64,000 nucleotides of DNA from Terriglobia bacterium. GTDB lineage: Bacteria > Acidobacteriota > Terriglobia > Acidiferrales > UBA7541. Under the pieces are notes generated by a model that made no database searches, was not told the DNA's origin, and saw nothing but the letters and a program-made list of their open reading frames with translations. Each line of letters begins with the position of its first letter. Position 1 is the first letter of the stretch. The DNA is taken from positions 1 through 64,000 of the forward strand of contig JAIQFG010000008.1 in NCBI GenBank assembly GCA_020073375.1, read 5' to 3'. Positions 18,878 through 26,712 of the stretch are shown here, piece by piece. Position numbers and translations under genes: made by a program.

Positions 18878-20314
18878 ATGAATCAGAATCTTGATGTGCC
18901 TTCGAGCCACTTGGCGCACACCTCTAGGAAAAGTATCACCGGGTCCAAGCGTTCGCTGATTTTGCGCGGTTTGTCCCTGACGATCTTCCTGCTGGCATTC
19001 GGCTTCGTTCTGCAAGGCCAGAACGGCGCGCAAGACCCGGGCCCGCGCACCGGCGGCGCTCAAGCTGGCGCACCGATAGCCGGCCTGACTGCCGACCAAC
19101 TCGCGTATTTCAACGATGGCCTGAACCGTTTTCAGGAAGTCGAAGTCGTCCAGGGCGGAGCGCACAACGGCCTGGGGCCGACGTTTAATTCCAATTCGTG
19201 CTCCAGTTGCCACGCGCAGCCCGCGATCGGCGGCAGCAGCCCCGCTGTCAACCCGCAGGTCCAGGTGGCGGCCGCCGATGGCGCGACGAACACGCTTCCG
19301 TCCTTCATCACGCTCAACGGCCCGGTGCGCGAAGCGCGATTCATTTTTGCGACCGGTCCCAACGGCAGAATCACGAACACTCCCGATGGCGGTGTCCACG
19401 GTCTGTTCACCATTCAAGGCCGCAGTGACGCCCAGTCATGCACGCTCGCGCAGCCCAATTTCCAGCGCATGCTCGAACAGAACAACGTTTCCTTCCGCAT
19501 TCCCACTCCGACCTACGGAGAGGGCTTGATCGAGAGCATTTCCGAAGACACGATCCTGGCCAACCAGGCCGCAGAATCCGCCTGGGCCCGTTTCCTCGGC
19601 GTCTCCGGCCACCCCAATCGCAGCGGTAATGACGGCTCGATCACCCGCTTCGGATGGAAGGCTCAGAATAAATCCCTGCTCGTGTTTTCCGGCGAGGCCT
19701 ACAACGTGGAAATGGGCATCACCAACGAACTCTTCCCCAACGAGCGCGGATATCCCCCCAACCCGCTTCCGCCGGGTTGCCTGACCGGGCAGGCGCCAGA
19801 CGACGGCACGAATTTCGATTCGACCACCACCACTGGCGTCTCCAGTGACACCGTGTCCTTCGCGGCGTTCATGCGATTGCTCGATCAACCCACGCCGGCC
19901 TGCACTGGCACGGGCTGCTCTGCCTCGATTCAAAACGGCCGCCATCTGTTCACCGACGTCGCAAAATGCTCGGTCTGCCACACGCCGTCGATGACCACGG
20001 GCACTTCCTACGTCCCCGCGCTCAGCAACGTCCAGGCAAATTTATTTTCAGACTTGCTGGTGCACAACATGGGCAGGGAACTGGCCGACGGAGTTTCGCA
20101 AGGCGCCGCCGGCCCGGACGAATTCCGCACCGCGCCCTTGTGGGGCCTGGGCCAGCGAATCTTCTTCCTGCATGACGGAAGAACTTCCGACCTGCTCCAG
20201 GCCATCGAAGCCCACGCCAGCCAGGGATCGGAAGCCAACGGCGTCATCCACATCTTCAACGGCCTGACGCAAACTCAGAAGCAGGACCTGCTCAATTTCC
20301 TGCGCTCGCTGTAA
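18878..20314 (+). CDS. Di-heme c-type cytochrome oxidoreductase (DHOR/DUF1111)
   Basis: 478 aa. After a basic stretch, residues about 28-48 form a signal anchor or signal peptide, placing the protein in the periplasm. Two c-heme sites are present: NSCSSCH (C108, C111, H112) and KCSVCH (C364, C367, H368). The C-terminal TAPLWGLGQR...FFLHDGRTSDLLQAIEAH and the final FL.SL are hallmarks of the di-heme 'thiol oxidoreductase-like' family, related to MauG/CCP peroxidases. The electron donor and substrate are unknown. The start at 18878 follows GGGGAG; an upstream extension to 18752 would bury the signal. No cytochrome-maturation gene lies nearby. Confidence 0.9.
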   Translation: MNQNLDVPSSHLAHTSRKSITGSKRSLILRGLSLTIFLLAFGFVLQGQNGAQDPGPRTGGAQAGAPIAGLTADQLAYFNDGLNRFQEVEVVQGGAHNGLGPTFNSNSCSSCHAQPAIGGSSPAVNPQVQVAAADGATNTLPSFITLNGPVREARFIFATGPNGRITNTPDGGVHGLFTIQGRSDAQSCTLAQPNFQRMLEQNNVSFRIPTPTYGEGLIESISEDTILANQAAESAWARFLGVSGHPNRSGNDGSITRFGWKAQNKSLLVFSGEAYNVEMGITNELFPNERGYPPNPLPPGCLTGQAPDDGTNFDSTTTTGVSSDTVSFAAFMRLLDQPTPACTGTGCSASIQNGRHLFTDVAKCSVCHTPSMTTGTSYVPALSNVQANLFSDLLVHNMGRELADGVSQGAAGPDEFRTAPLWGLGQRIFFLHDGRTSDLLQAIEAHASQGSEANGVIHIFNGLTQTQKQDLLNFLRSL

Positions 20315-20423
20315 GCGGGAACGGAGGCCGGCGCGCCGGGTAACGCAGACCTTGGCGCGCCAGCCCTGCCGATTTCTTGGTCGCATTCTATGTTGATCGT
20401 GACGAGTTTCGTTATGTCCAGAA

Positions 20424-20548
20424 GGAGGTCGGGGCTTCAGCCCCGACGTAAATCGCCTCGCAATCAGGGGTTTTAACCCCTGAAGCTTCAGGGGCTAAAG
20501 CCCACCATTCTAATGGCCTTAAACGTCCGAGCTGAAGCTCGGACCTCC
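20424..20548. repeat. BIME-like element with GGAG heads and covarying hairpins
   Basis: GGAG head at 20424, then GTCGGGGC-TTCA-GCCCCGAC (20428-20447). A central CAGGGGTT/AACCCCTG (20465-20482) is followed by TTCAGGGGCTAAAGCCC, and GTCCGAGC-TGAA-GCTCGGAC (20525-20544) runs into an inverted GGAG head (20545-20548). It fills most of the 318-base gap 20315-20632, where no gene is seen. The two outer hairpins differ in four stem pairs but remain fully complementary. Confidence 0.8.
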
Positions 20549-20632
20549 TCAAGCTCGGACGTTCTGAATACTGAACCCTGGGACGAAGCTCGCAAATTGG
20601 AATCCGCGCAGTTCGCGAAGCGCCGGAAGGCG

Positions 20633-21736
20633 CTACACAACTCCCCAAACCTTGCGCGCCGTATCCACCACCAGCGCCAGCTTCCTCCACTGCTCGTCCA
20701 TCGAAAGCAAATTCCCCGCGGCCACCGACGCAAACCCGCACTGCGGGCTGAGCGCCAGATTTTCCAGCGGCACGAATTTCGCCGCCTCATCGATCCGCCG
20801 CCGCAATTCGTCCTGCGATTCCAGTCTTGCTTCCTTCGTCGTTACGAGGCCAAGCACCACGCTCTTGCCCCGCGGCACCAGCCGCAGCGGCTCGAATCCG
20901 CCCGAGCGCTCCGTGTCATACTCCAGCAGAAACCGATCCACCCGCAGCGATCCGAAAAGTTTTTCGGCGATGGCGTCATACCCGCCCTCGGTGTACCAGC
21001 GGCTCTTGTTGTTTCCCCGGCAGACGTGCAACGCCAGCGTCATGCCGCCGCGCGCCGCGTCCTCGAGCGCCGCATTGTCTCCGGCAATCGCGTGATCGAG
21101 TTCCCGGTCCGGATCGAGCCCCGCCTCGCGCATGTGCTCGCGCTGCCGCGGATCGAGATAGTGCGAATAATACGGCGCGTCCACCTGAATGTACGTCACG
21201 CCTTCCCCCACCAGCCAGCGCACATCGTCGCGCACGAATTCCACCAGGTCCTTTAACAGATCCGCGTGCGTGGGATAAAACTTGTCCGTGATCCCCGCCT
21301 TGAAACTCGCCAGCATGAAATTCGACGGCGCTGGAAGCGTCACCTTGAACGGCCCTCGCGCATTTCGCTGGAGAAACGGCACTTCGTGCCCCGTCATCTT
21401 GCGCACCTTGCGCAGCTTCCCGCCGACGCAGTGCGCCGTGCTCCCCTCCACGCCTCCCCCCGGCCCTTTCCATTCCAGCGGCACGCGCTCGGAAACAAAT
21501 CCCTCCACCGCGTCCGCCATGTCCGTGAGCCACGACCCGCGCCGCATCTCGCCGTCGGTCACCACGTCGAGTCCCAATTCGCGCTGCTTTTCGAGAGCCT
21601 GAAGGATGGCGACGTCTTCGAGCGCGCGCAGTTGTTCCAGCGCGATGCGCCCAGCGGCATGATCCGCCCGCGCCTGCAACAGTTCCGGCGGGCGCAGCAA
21701 ACTGCCAACATGTTCAGCGCGAAATTGTGCGGACAT
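20633..21736 (-). CDS. MetE C-terminal-domain-like methyltransferase
   Basis: 367 aa, equal to the catalytic C-terminal barrel of cobalamin-independent methionine synthase without the N-terminal half. It starts AEHVGSLLRPPELL. Visible parts are DVVTDGEMRRGSW, YIQVDAPYYSHYLDP and the putative zinc site: LHVCRGN (His and Cys), LEYD (Glu) and SPQCGF (Cys). Stand-alone proteins of this kind transfer methyl groups from folate or other donors to thiols, and many are not true methionine synthases. The substrate is unresolved. No methionine riboswitch was seen in the 206 bases upstream. Confidence 0.88.
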   Translation of the reverse strand: MSAQFRAEHVGSLLRPPELLQARADHAAGRIALEQLRALEDVAILQALEKQRELGLDVVTDGEMRRGSWLTDMADAVEGFVSERVPLEWKGPGGGVEGSTAHCVGGKLRKVRKMTGHEVPFLQRNARGPFKVTLPAPSNFMLASFKAGITDKFYPTHADLLKDLVEFVRDDVRWLVGEGVTYIQVDAPYYSHYLDPRQREHMREAGLDPDRELDHAIAGDNAALEDAARGGMTLALHVCRGNNKSRWYTEGGYDAIAEKLFGSLRVDRFLLEYDTERSGGFEPLRLVPRGKSVVLGLVTTKEARLESQDELRRRIDEAAKFVPLENLALSPQCGFASVAAGNLLSMDEQWRKLALVVDTARKVWGVV

Positions 21737-21942
21737 TATTGTTGAACTTCCTCTCTTGTCGGAGTACTAGACGGGAAGAATTTGGGTGAGAAACGCTGAC
21801 ACACTATCGGAGGCAAGAGGAGACGTCAAGGAGGCAATGTTTGGGAGGAGCGCTAGTTTCCGAGCCGTCACCGTTTCTCCGGACTTGGCAACCATCGCTT
21901 CAAGCAGTCCAAATCCGATCCGAAACGTGATACTTTTGGCCA

Positions 21943-22668
21943 ATGAAATGCTGCCTGCGGCTGTTACTCGTGGCTGTCGTGCTGCTTCTACCGCTTCCAG
22001 CAGTGGCTTTTTGCCGCTTTCCTCAACCCCGTCTTGTCTGTGCCGAGTACTTCGCTAGCCAGATCGTGGTTGAAGCAACCCTCACTCAGATGGATAAGTT
22101 GCATGACAAGGACGATCCCGAAGGCATATCGGCCTACTTGTATACACTGCGTGTGAATCAGGTCCTGCGAGGCAAGATTGCCGGGGCCATAAAGGTGTAC
22201 GAAGGAAATGACAGTGGTCGTGCCCCGTTCGATTGGGTCGCCGGAAGAGAATACCTTCTCTTTCTGTTCCACGCGCCAGACGAAAAATCCTGGGCACTCG
22301 ACGGCTGCGGCAACTCAAGTCCTCTCAGTGAAGCTAAGATGGCATTGTCCGAAATCGCTTTGATCAAAGCGGCACACAGAGGTGGCGTTATTCACGGCGC
22401 AGTAAGCGAACAGGCGTTATCAACTCCTATTGCCGGAGTGCATGTGGAAGCCCAGGGAACAGGAGGCCGTTACACTGCCACGACAAATGACAAGGGTGAA
22501 TTCCAGTTAAAAGTTCCTGCCGGTCGATATATCGTCCTCGCCAATAAGGAGGGATCTACCTTCGATACTGCGTTCATCAGTTACGAAGACCCTCGAAACA
22601 TCCAAATAGAACCGGGTGGTTGCGCTCAGGTCCAATTCGCCAGAGCCGAAGGTCCGCCTACCCAGTAA
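21943..22668 (+). CDS. Exported protein with carboxypeptidase-regulatory-like domain
   Basis: 241 aa. Signal peptide residues 1-22 (CLRLLLVAVVLLLPLPAVAF). The first half (LVCAEYFASQIVVEATLTQMD ... YTLRVNQVLRGKIAGAIKVYE ... REYLLFLF...LDGCGNSSPL) looks like an NTR/TIMP-like beta fold with paired Cys. The second half (about residues 147-205) is a carboxypeptidase-regulatory-like domain: GVIHGAVSEQ...PIAGVHVEAQGTGGRYTATTNDKGEFQLKVPAGRY. It is presumably periplasmic or surface-exposed. Function unknown. No clear ribosome-binding site is visible before the ATG. Surrounding genes are unrelated and on the other strand. Confidence 0.75.
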   Translation: MKCCLRLLLVAVVLLLPLPAVAFCRFPQPRLVCAEYFASQIVVEATLTQMDKLHDKDDPEGISAYLYTLRVNQVLRGKIAGAIKVYEGNDSGRAPFDWVAGREYLLFLFHAPDEKSWALDGCGNSSPLSEAKMALSEIALIKAAHRGGVIHGAVSEQALSTPIAGVHVEAQGTGGRYTATTNDKGEFQLKVPAGRYIVLANKEGSTFDTAFISYEDPRNIQIEPGGCAQVQFARAEGPPTQ

Positions 22669-22766
22669 GGTCATCAGGTCACTGGATTTCCCACTCGCAA
22701 CGATGGCCAAGTCCCGATAGGTCATCTACTCGGAAGATGGTGGAGCACCAATCTCCCGCGGCCCTT

Positions 22767-23540
22767 CTACGCTGATCGATATTGGCCAACGCCCAAAGAC
22801 CGCAGCCGCGTTTGGCTCTGCCCCTGCATCCAATAATTCCTCAGAATCGAAACCGGCCAAATCGACCGCCACGCCCCCAGCACCGCGCCCTTCCACGTCA
22901 GCCGGTAATATTCGCCCGAAGCATCCAGAGCCATGTACCCCTGCTTCTGCTGCCGCACGCCGTACCGCTCCAGCCGCCGCTTGAGTTCCGCAAGCTCCTG
23001 CCCCTTGGCGGGAATTTCCGGCCTGGCTGCCCCGCGCAAATTCTGCTGCACCAGTTTGCGATGCGCCTGGTAAAGCACGGAAGCGTCCGCAACCTGCGGA
23101 AACCGGAACACGTGGTAGGAAGGAGTGGGAGACAACACTGGAGCCGTGGAACTCGAATTCGTATCCACCTGCGAATCGTCCGAGCAGCGCGTGATGAATT
23201 CAATGTAACCCTTGAACTGTTTCGCGGATTTGACCACTGATACGTCCGCCCATTCCGACGTCCGCGGATTGCTGTACAGCGCCATGAAGCTTCCCGCGTT
23301 GTTCACCATGCTGATGGCGATCGTCCCGACGGGCTCAAACCCCAGCTTCGTGATCGCGCCCGCGCGCAGCGTCATAAAGCTCTGCACATCCGGCGGCAAC
23401 GATTCCAGGGGCACCAGTTGCGGATTCAGCTTGGCCTTCAGCCGGAACTTGCTTCGCAGCAGGATGGGCCCCAACAGAATCAGCGCGCAGTAAATTTCCA
23501 AAATCACCGGGAGAACACCGCCTTGCAACAACCCGGCCAT
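22767..23540 (-). CDS. Membrane-anchored protein of unknown function
   Basis: 257 aa. One N-terminal membrane segment (VLPVILEIYCALILLGPILL, residues 9-28) is followed by a mostly soluble domain. Landmarks are LPPDVQSFMTLRAGAITKLGFEPVG, NNAGSFMALYSNPRTSEWADVS and a charged helical stretch ELKRRLERYGVRQQKQGYM; the end may return to the membrane surface. I do not recognise the family. The start is well supported by AAGGAGG directly before ATG 23540. It lies alone between the exported protein gene on the opposite strand and a PilZ gene. Confidence 0.7.
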   Translation of the reverse strand: MAGLLQGGVLPVILEIYCALILLGPILLRSKFRLKAKLNPQLVPLESLPPDVQSFMTLRAGAITKLGFEPVGTIAISMVNNAGSFMALYSNPRTSEWADVSVVKSAKQFKGYIEFITRCSDDSQVDTNSSSTAPVLSPTPSYHVFRFPQVADASVLYQAHRKLVQQNLRGAARPEIPAKGQELAELKRRLERYGVRQQKQGYMALDASGEYYRLTWKGAVLGAWRSIWPVSILRNYWMQGQSQTRLRSLGVGQYRSA

Positions 23541-23594
23541 GACGCCTCCTTCTGGTACAATTGTTTTCTCGAAGCACTCTCATAAATACGCTTT

Positions 23595-23658
23595 GTGGGT
23601 CGCGGCTTCAGCCGCGACATCCTGAGGCTCGAATTTCAAGGGCTTTAGCCCCTGGCGG
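23595..23658. repeat. Second copy of the GTCGCGGC-TTCA-GCCGCGAC composite palindrome
   Basis: GTGGGTCGCGGCTTCAGCCG... at 23595-23618 plus GGGCTTTAGCCCC (23640-23652) and TGGCGG. It matches 17081-17144 in both hairpins and their order, but the 20-base spacer differs, so selection or mobility acts on the hairpins. Confidence 0.75.
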
Positions 23659-23733
23659 ACTATCGAGTATGTTGGTCAATTATTAGATGGCTTCCGGTGA
23701 ATTCAGGGGCCGATGGCCCTTCCATTCGGATTT

Positions 23734-24063
23734 CTACTGCCCTTCCGATTTGCGGGCAAGTTCCTCGAGCCAAACACCGAGCGTGGAGGATTGTTCTGCG
23801 TTCAATTCCCCGAAAATCAGCCCCATTCCGAACCCGGCATGTGTGTAGATCACCTTGGCAGGAAATTCACAACTGCTGGGCCCGTATTGGATCAACAAGC
23901 GCACCACGGATTCCTTGGGAAGCGGATTGATGGTGTCGACGTAGCAGCCGCGCGCGCTGAGTTCCGATACGCGTGAGCGGCCTCCAAGTCCAATCACCTC
24001 CGCCTCGGCGATAAACGCGAAGCGCGGCGTCGTCCGGCGTATCGAGTAGGTAGTTTCGGCCAT
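23734..24063 (-). CDS. PilZ-domain protein
   Basis: 109 aa, a single PilZ domain. The c-di-GMP signature is recognisable: RRTTPRF near residue 9 as the RxxxR arm, and VSELSARGCYVDT near residues 34-46 standing in for D/NxSxxG (S-E-L-S-A-R-G, so the first Asp is replaced). Binding should be tested rather than assumed. Probably a cytoplasmic c-di-GMP effector. It is monocistronic. A second PilZ protein is at 37084-37416, and the Tad pilus locus further right is a plausible output. Confidence 0.82.
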   Translation of the reverse strand: MAETTYSIRRTTPRFAFIAEAEVIGLGGRSRVSELSARGCYVDTINPLPKESVVRLLIQYGPSSCEFPAKVIYTHAGFGMGLIFGELNAEQSSTLGVWLEELARKSEGQ

Positions 24064-24254
24064 ATCGAGGTACCTCGCAAAGCTGGGATTGCCTAGGAAC
24101 CTTCTAAACCCATTTTACGCGCAGCGGCAACCGGGGCGGGGAATCGCAAGCGCCAAAGTGCCAAAGAGCCATCTGGCCATCAGTACAGGTATTGCACGAT
24201 TCGTTCCTTCCAGTTGCCTCGCCCAATCCACGCCGCCGATTGGTGCGGCTTCAA

Positions 24255-24330
24255 GTAGGACAGGCTTCAGCCTGTCGCTTTTGATTTTCTGTTCAGCGGG
24301 CTGAAACCGACAGCCTGAAGCCGGTCGTAC
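24255..24330. repeat. REP-like pair with GTAG head and TTCA-loop hairpin
   Basis: GTAG at 24255 runs into GACAGGC-TTCA-GCCTGTC (24259-24276). The right unit (CGACAGCCTGAAGCCGGTCG) ends GTAC at 24330 and is an inverted imperfect copy. It occupies the 340-base gap 24064-24403, which otherwise holds no gene. Confidence 0.7.
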
Positions 24331-24403
24331 GGATTGCTGCGACCGCGCGACCGTGCTAAGATTTGCCGCGATTGGGTGTGGAAAATCCGATAGGAGTCAA
24401 ACA

Positions 24404-25147
24404 ATGAAATCGATAGCAATCGTTCTCGCTTGCCTCGCCCTGTGCGTTTTCGCGGTTGGCGCGCAGGCACAGATGGATCGGCCGACGCAAACCTTTAAAT
24501 CGTCCGCCGGACCGGTAAAAATCACGCCCGTGTTTCACGCTGCCGTTGAGATCGAAGCCGGCGGCAAGGTCATTATCATCGATCCGGCAAAACCCGCCGT
24601 CTTCACCGGCGTCCCGCAAGCCGACCTGGTCCTGATCACCGATATTCACGGCGATCACATGGACGCCGATCTTCTCAAGTCCGTCAGCAAGGCCGGCACC
24701 GAAGTGATCGCTCCGGCCGAGGTGGTAAAGACCATCACGACCGCTATGCCGATGGCCAACGGCGAATCAAAGAAGTGGGGCGCATTCACCATCGAAGCCG
24801 TTCCCATGTACAACATGACGCGCGGCCCCGCAGCCGGCAAATTATTCCACGATAAGGGTCGCGGCAACGGCTACATCATCACCTACGGCGGCCTGCGCAT
24901 GTATTTCTCGGGCGACACCGAAGCCATCCCCGAAATGAAGGCGCTCAAGAATATCGACGTCGCGTTCGTTTGCATGAACCTGCCCTACACCATGACCCCG
25001 GACGAAGCCGCCGACGCGGTCAAGGCGTTTCATCCCAAGGTCGTGATTCCGTACCACTACCGCGGGCAGGACACCACCGTGTTCCAGAAGGATCTGGCGG
25101 GCACCGGCATCGAAGTGCGCTTGCTGGAATTCTATCCGAAGGCGTAA
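24404..25147 (+). CDS. Exported MBL-fold metal-dependent hydrolase
   Basis: 247 aa. Signal peptide KSIAIVLACLALCVFAVGAQAQ. The beta-lactamase fold core has VLITDIHGDHMD (H-x-D-H metal motif with I-H-G-D-H) and YFSGDTEAIPEM (metal-bridging Asp). The C-terminal VVIPYHYRGQD contributes the last His. It resembles the UlaG/YcbX-like group of metal-dependent hydrolases (DUF-type 'L-ascorbate-lactonase-like') but is exported to the periplasm. Substrate unknown. TAGGAG upstream fixes the start at 24404. A strong terminator follows 18 bases after the stop. Confidence 0.88.
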   Translation: MKSIAIVLACLALCVFAVGAQAQMDRPTQTFKSSAGPVKITPVFHAAVEIEAGGKVIIIDPAKPAVFTGVPQADLVLITDIHGDHMDADLLKSVSKAGTEVIAPAEVVKTITTAMPMANGESKKWGAFTIEAVPMYNMTRGPAAGKLFHDKGRGNGYIITYGGLRMYFSGDTEAIPEMKALKNIDVAFVCMNLPYTMTPDEAADAVKAFHPKVVIPYHYRGQDTTVFQKDLAGTGIEVRLLEFYPKA

Positions 25148-25165
25148 ACGGCTCTTCGCAGAAAA

Positions 25166-25198
25166 GGGGGCATCCGCCACAACGGATGCCCCCTTTTT
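25166..25198 (+). terminator. Rho-independent terminator
   Basis: A perfect 11-bp stem GGGGGCATCCG (25166-25176) / CGGATGCCCCC (25183-25193), 6-base loop, then TTTTT (25194-25198). It ends the MBL-fold gene. Confidence 0.95.
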
Positions 25199-25209
25199 AT
25201 TGGCCCCTG

Positions 25210-25312
25210 GTAGCACAGCCACTCCTGGCTGTGTGGGTTTGTGGACCTAACGTACGTTTCCAAATTTGCGCGCAATTGCAAAAAATCACACAGCCAGGAG
25301 TGGCAGTGCTAC
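25210..25312. repeat. REP/BIME-like pair, GTAGCACAGCC family (copy 1)
   Basis: GTAG head at 25210, hairpin CACAGCCA-CTCC-TGGCTGTG (25214-25233), a 50-base spacer, then the inverted unit ending CAGTGCTAC at 25312 (GTAGCACTGCCACTCC on the minus strand). A sister element lies at 30024-30123. Confidence 0.8.
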
Positions 25313-25325
25313 TCAAAAGCATGAT

Positions 25326-26669
25326 TTATTTCTTGGTGTGAGCCGGAGGCGCCTCAGCCGGTTTCAAATCCGCCGCGGATTTGTTCATATCGTCCACGTC
25401 CGCCGCGGGCAGTTCATAGAGCATCTCGTCGCCATCTCTCTTCGCAATGTAATCCTTGCCCGCTTTCGCAATGCCCACCTTTTCCACGCGCTTCCCGCCG
25501 TTGGATATCACCGTCAGCGTGACGTCCGGTTTTACGTACCCCCCGCTCGCGAATTTCGTCGCGGTGAGCTTGCGAATCGACCGCAGCAGCCCGTCCGCGC
25601 TCAGCGCATCCAATTTTTTCCCGTCGCCCGACCACCAGTCTTCATCCGTCCGCGTCAGGAACCAGGCCTTCGCCCCGTCGTGCAGTTCGATCTTTTCCGG
25701 ATTGTCCGCCGCAAAATCGAACAGCCTCTTCTCGCGGAAGTCCTCGAGATTCCCGCTGACGGCCTCGCCCAGCGCGTCCGCCACCTTGAAGGCGCCGTCC
25801 ATCGCCGTGGTCTTGGCGTAGTAGGACTTGCCGCTCTTGCGCACCTGCAGTTCCTGCGTGCCGGATGCATCGGTCGCCTTGATCGTCGCCACGGGCGCGC
25901 CCGCGGCAAATAGAGACGCGGCCTGCTTCCTCTCCGCATCCGGCGTGCTGGGATCGATGTCCGCCACTTTCAATTTCTCAATCACGTTCTCAAGCTTCGA
26001 GGTATCCCCGCGGATGTCTTTCGGAGTGCGGACGGCCCACTGGCCGTTGTCGGAGCCGAACGTGAGATCGAGTTTCGGGCCGGTGACCTGTACGCTGGTC
26101 AGTTTGTCGTAATCGACCGGAAGCAGGCGCTTGTCCCGCAGGTCCGAAAGGCCCTTATTCAGGCTGGATTTTGTGTTGGAATTGATGAGGAACACGCGCG
26201 GGTCGCCCGAAAGCATGGCATAGGACGAGCCGCCCGTGGGAGTGTCGTCGCCCACCAGGATCGTCTGCGTCTTGCCGTCTTTTCCCGTGGCCGAGACGCT
26301 CACAGCGGGATCGGCCAGGCCGTAGGATTTCAGGTCGCTGGTTTTTTCCTCCACCACCGTGGCGTTATCGAGCGGCGAAAGTGCATACAGAATCGTCGAA
26401 ACCGGATCCTGATCGGCAAACAGCGGCGTTGGCGAAGTAATTTTCCACCGGTCGGCGGCAGCACGGTTCAGGACCACGTCGTCTCCACCCGATTTCTTGA
26501 TCTCCAGCTTGGCGATATCGTCCTGCTTGAGGGAAACGATCTTCACCGTCGGCGTGGCGCTTGCCGCAGTGGTGTCGTCGGCCGGCTTGCGGTGATTGGA
26601 CCAGTACAAGGTCGCGGTGAGCGCCGCCAGCACGACCGCCGCGGCGATCAGTTGTTTCATTTTCATCAT
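25326..26669 (-). CDS. DUF4340-domain membrane-anchored protein
   Basis: 447 aa. One N-terminal membrane segment (LIAAAVVLAALTATLYWS, residues 6-23) precedes a large extracytoplasmic part with repeated DUF4340 features: VSLKQDDIAKLEIKKSGGDDVVLNRA, DKRLLPVDYDKLTSVQVTG, FREKRLFDFAADNPEKIELH. DUF4340 proteins regularly accompany GldG-like ABC accessory proteins, and here the gene is the last of four on the same strand (28851-29849, 28087-28854, 26713-28086, this one). It is likely an extracytoplasmic partner of that transporter. Cargo unknown. The C-terminus is rich in Ala/Pro. Confidence 0.88.
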   Translation of the reverse strand: MMKMKQLIAAAVVLAALTATLYWSNHRKPADDTTAASATPTVKIVSLKQDDIAKLEIKKSGGDDVVLNRAAADRWKITSPTPLFADQDPVSTILYALSPLDNATVVEEKTSDLKSYGLADPAVSVSATGKDGKTQTILVGDDTPTGGSSYAMLSGDPRVFLINSNTKSSLNKGLSDLRDKRLLPVDYDKLTSVQVTGPKLDLTFGSDNGQWAVRTPKDIRGDTSKLENVIEKLKVADIDPSTPDAERKQAASLFAAGAPVATIKATDASGTQELQVRKSGKSYYAKTTAMDGAFKVADALGEAVSGNLEDFREKRLFDFAADNPEKIELHDGAKAWFLTRTDEDWWSGDGKKLDALSADGLLRSIRKLTATKFASGGYVKPDVTLTVISNGGKRVEKVGIAKAGKDYIAKRDGDEMLYELPAADVDDMNKSAADLKPAEAPPAHTKK

Positions 26670-26712
26670 AGGAGTCTCGCGCGATGGGAAATTTCTTCGG
26701 ACCGCATGACGG

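Noticed and set aside
21737-21942. Possible methionine-related riboswitch upstream of the MetE-C-like gene
   Set aside because: No SAM or cobalamin riboswitch core elements and no long paired leader could be recognised.
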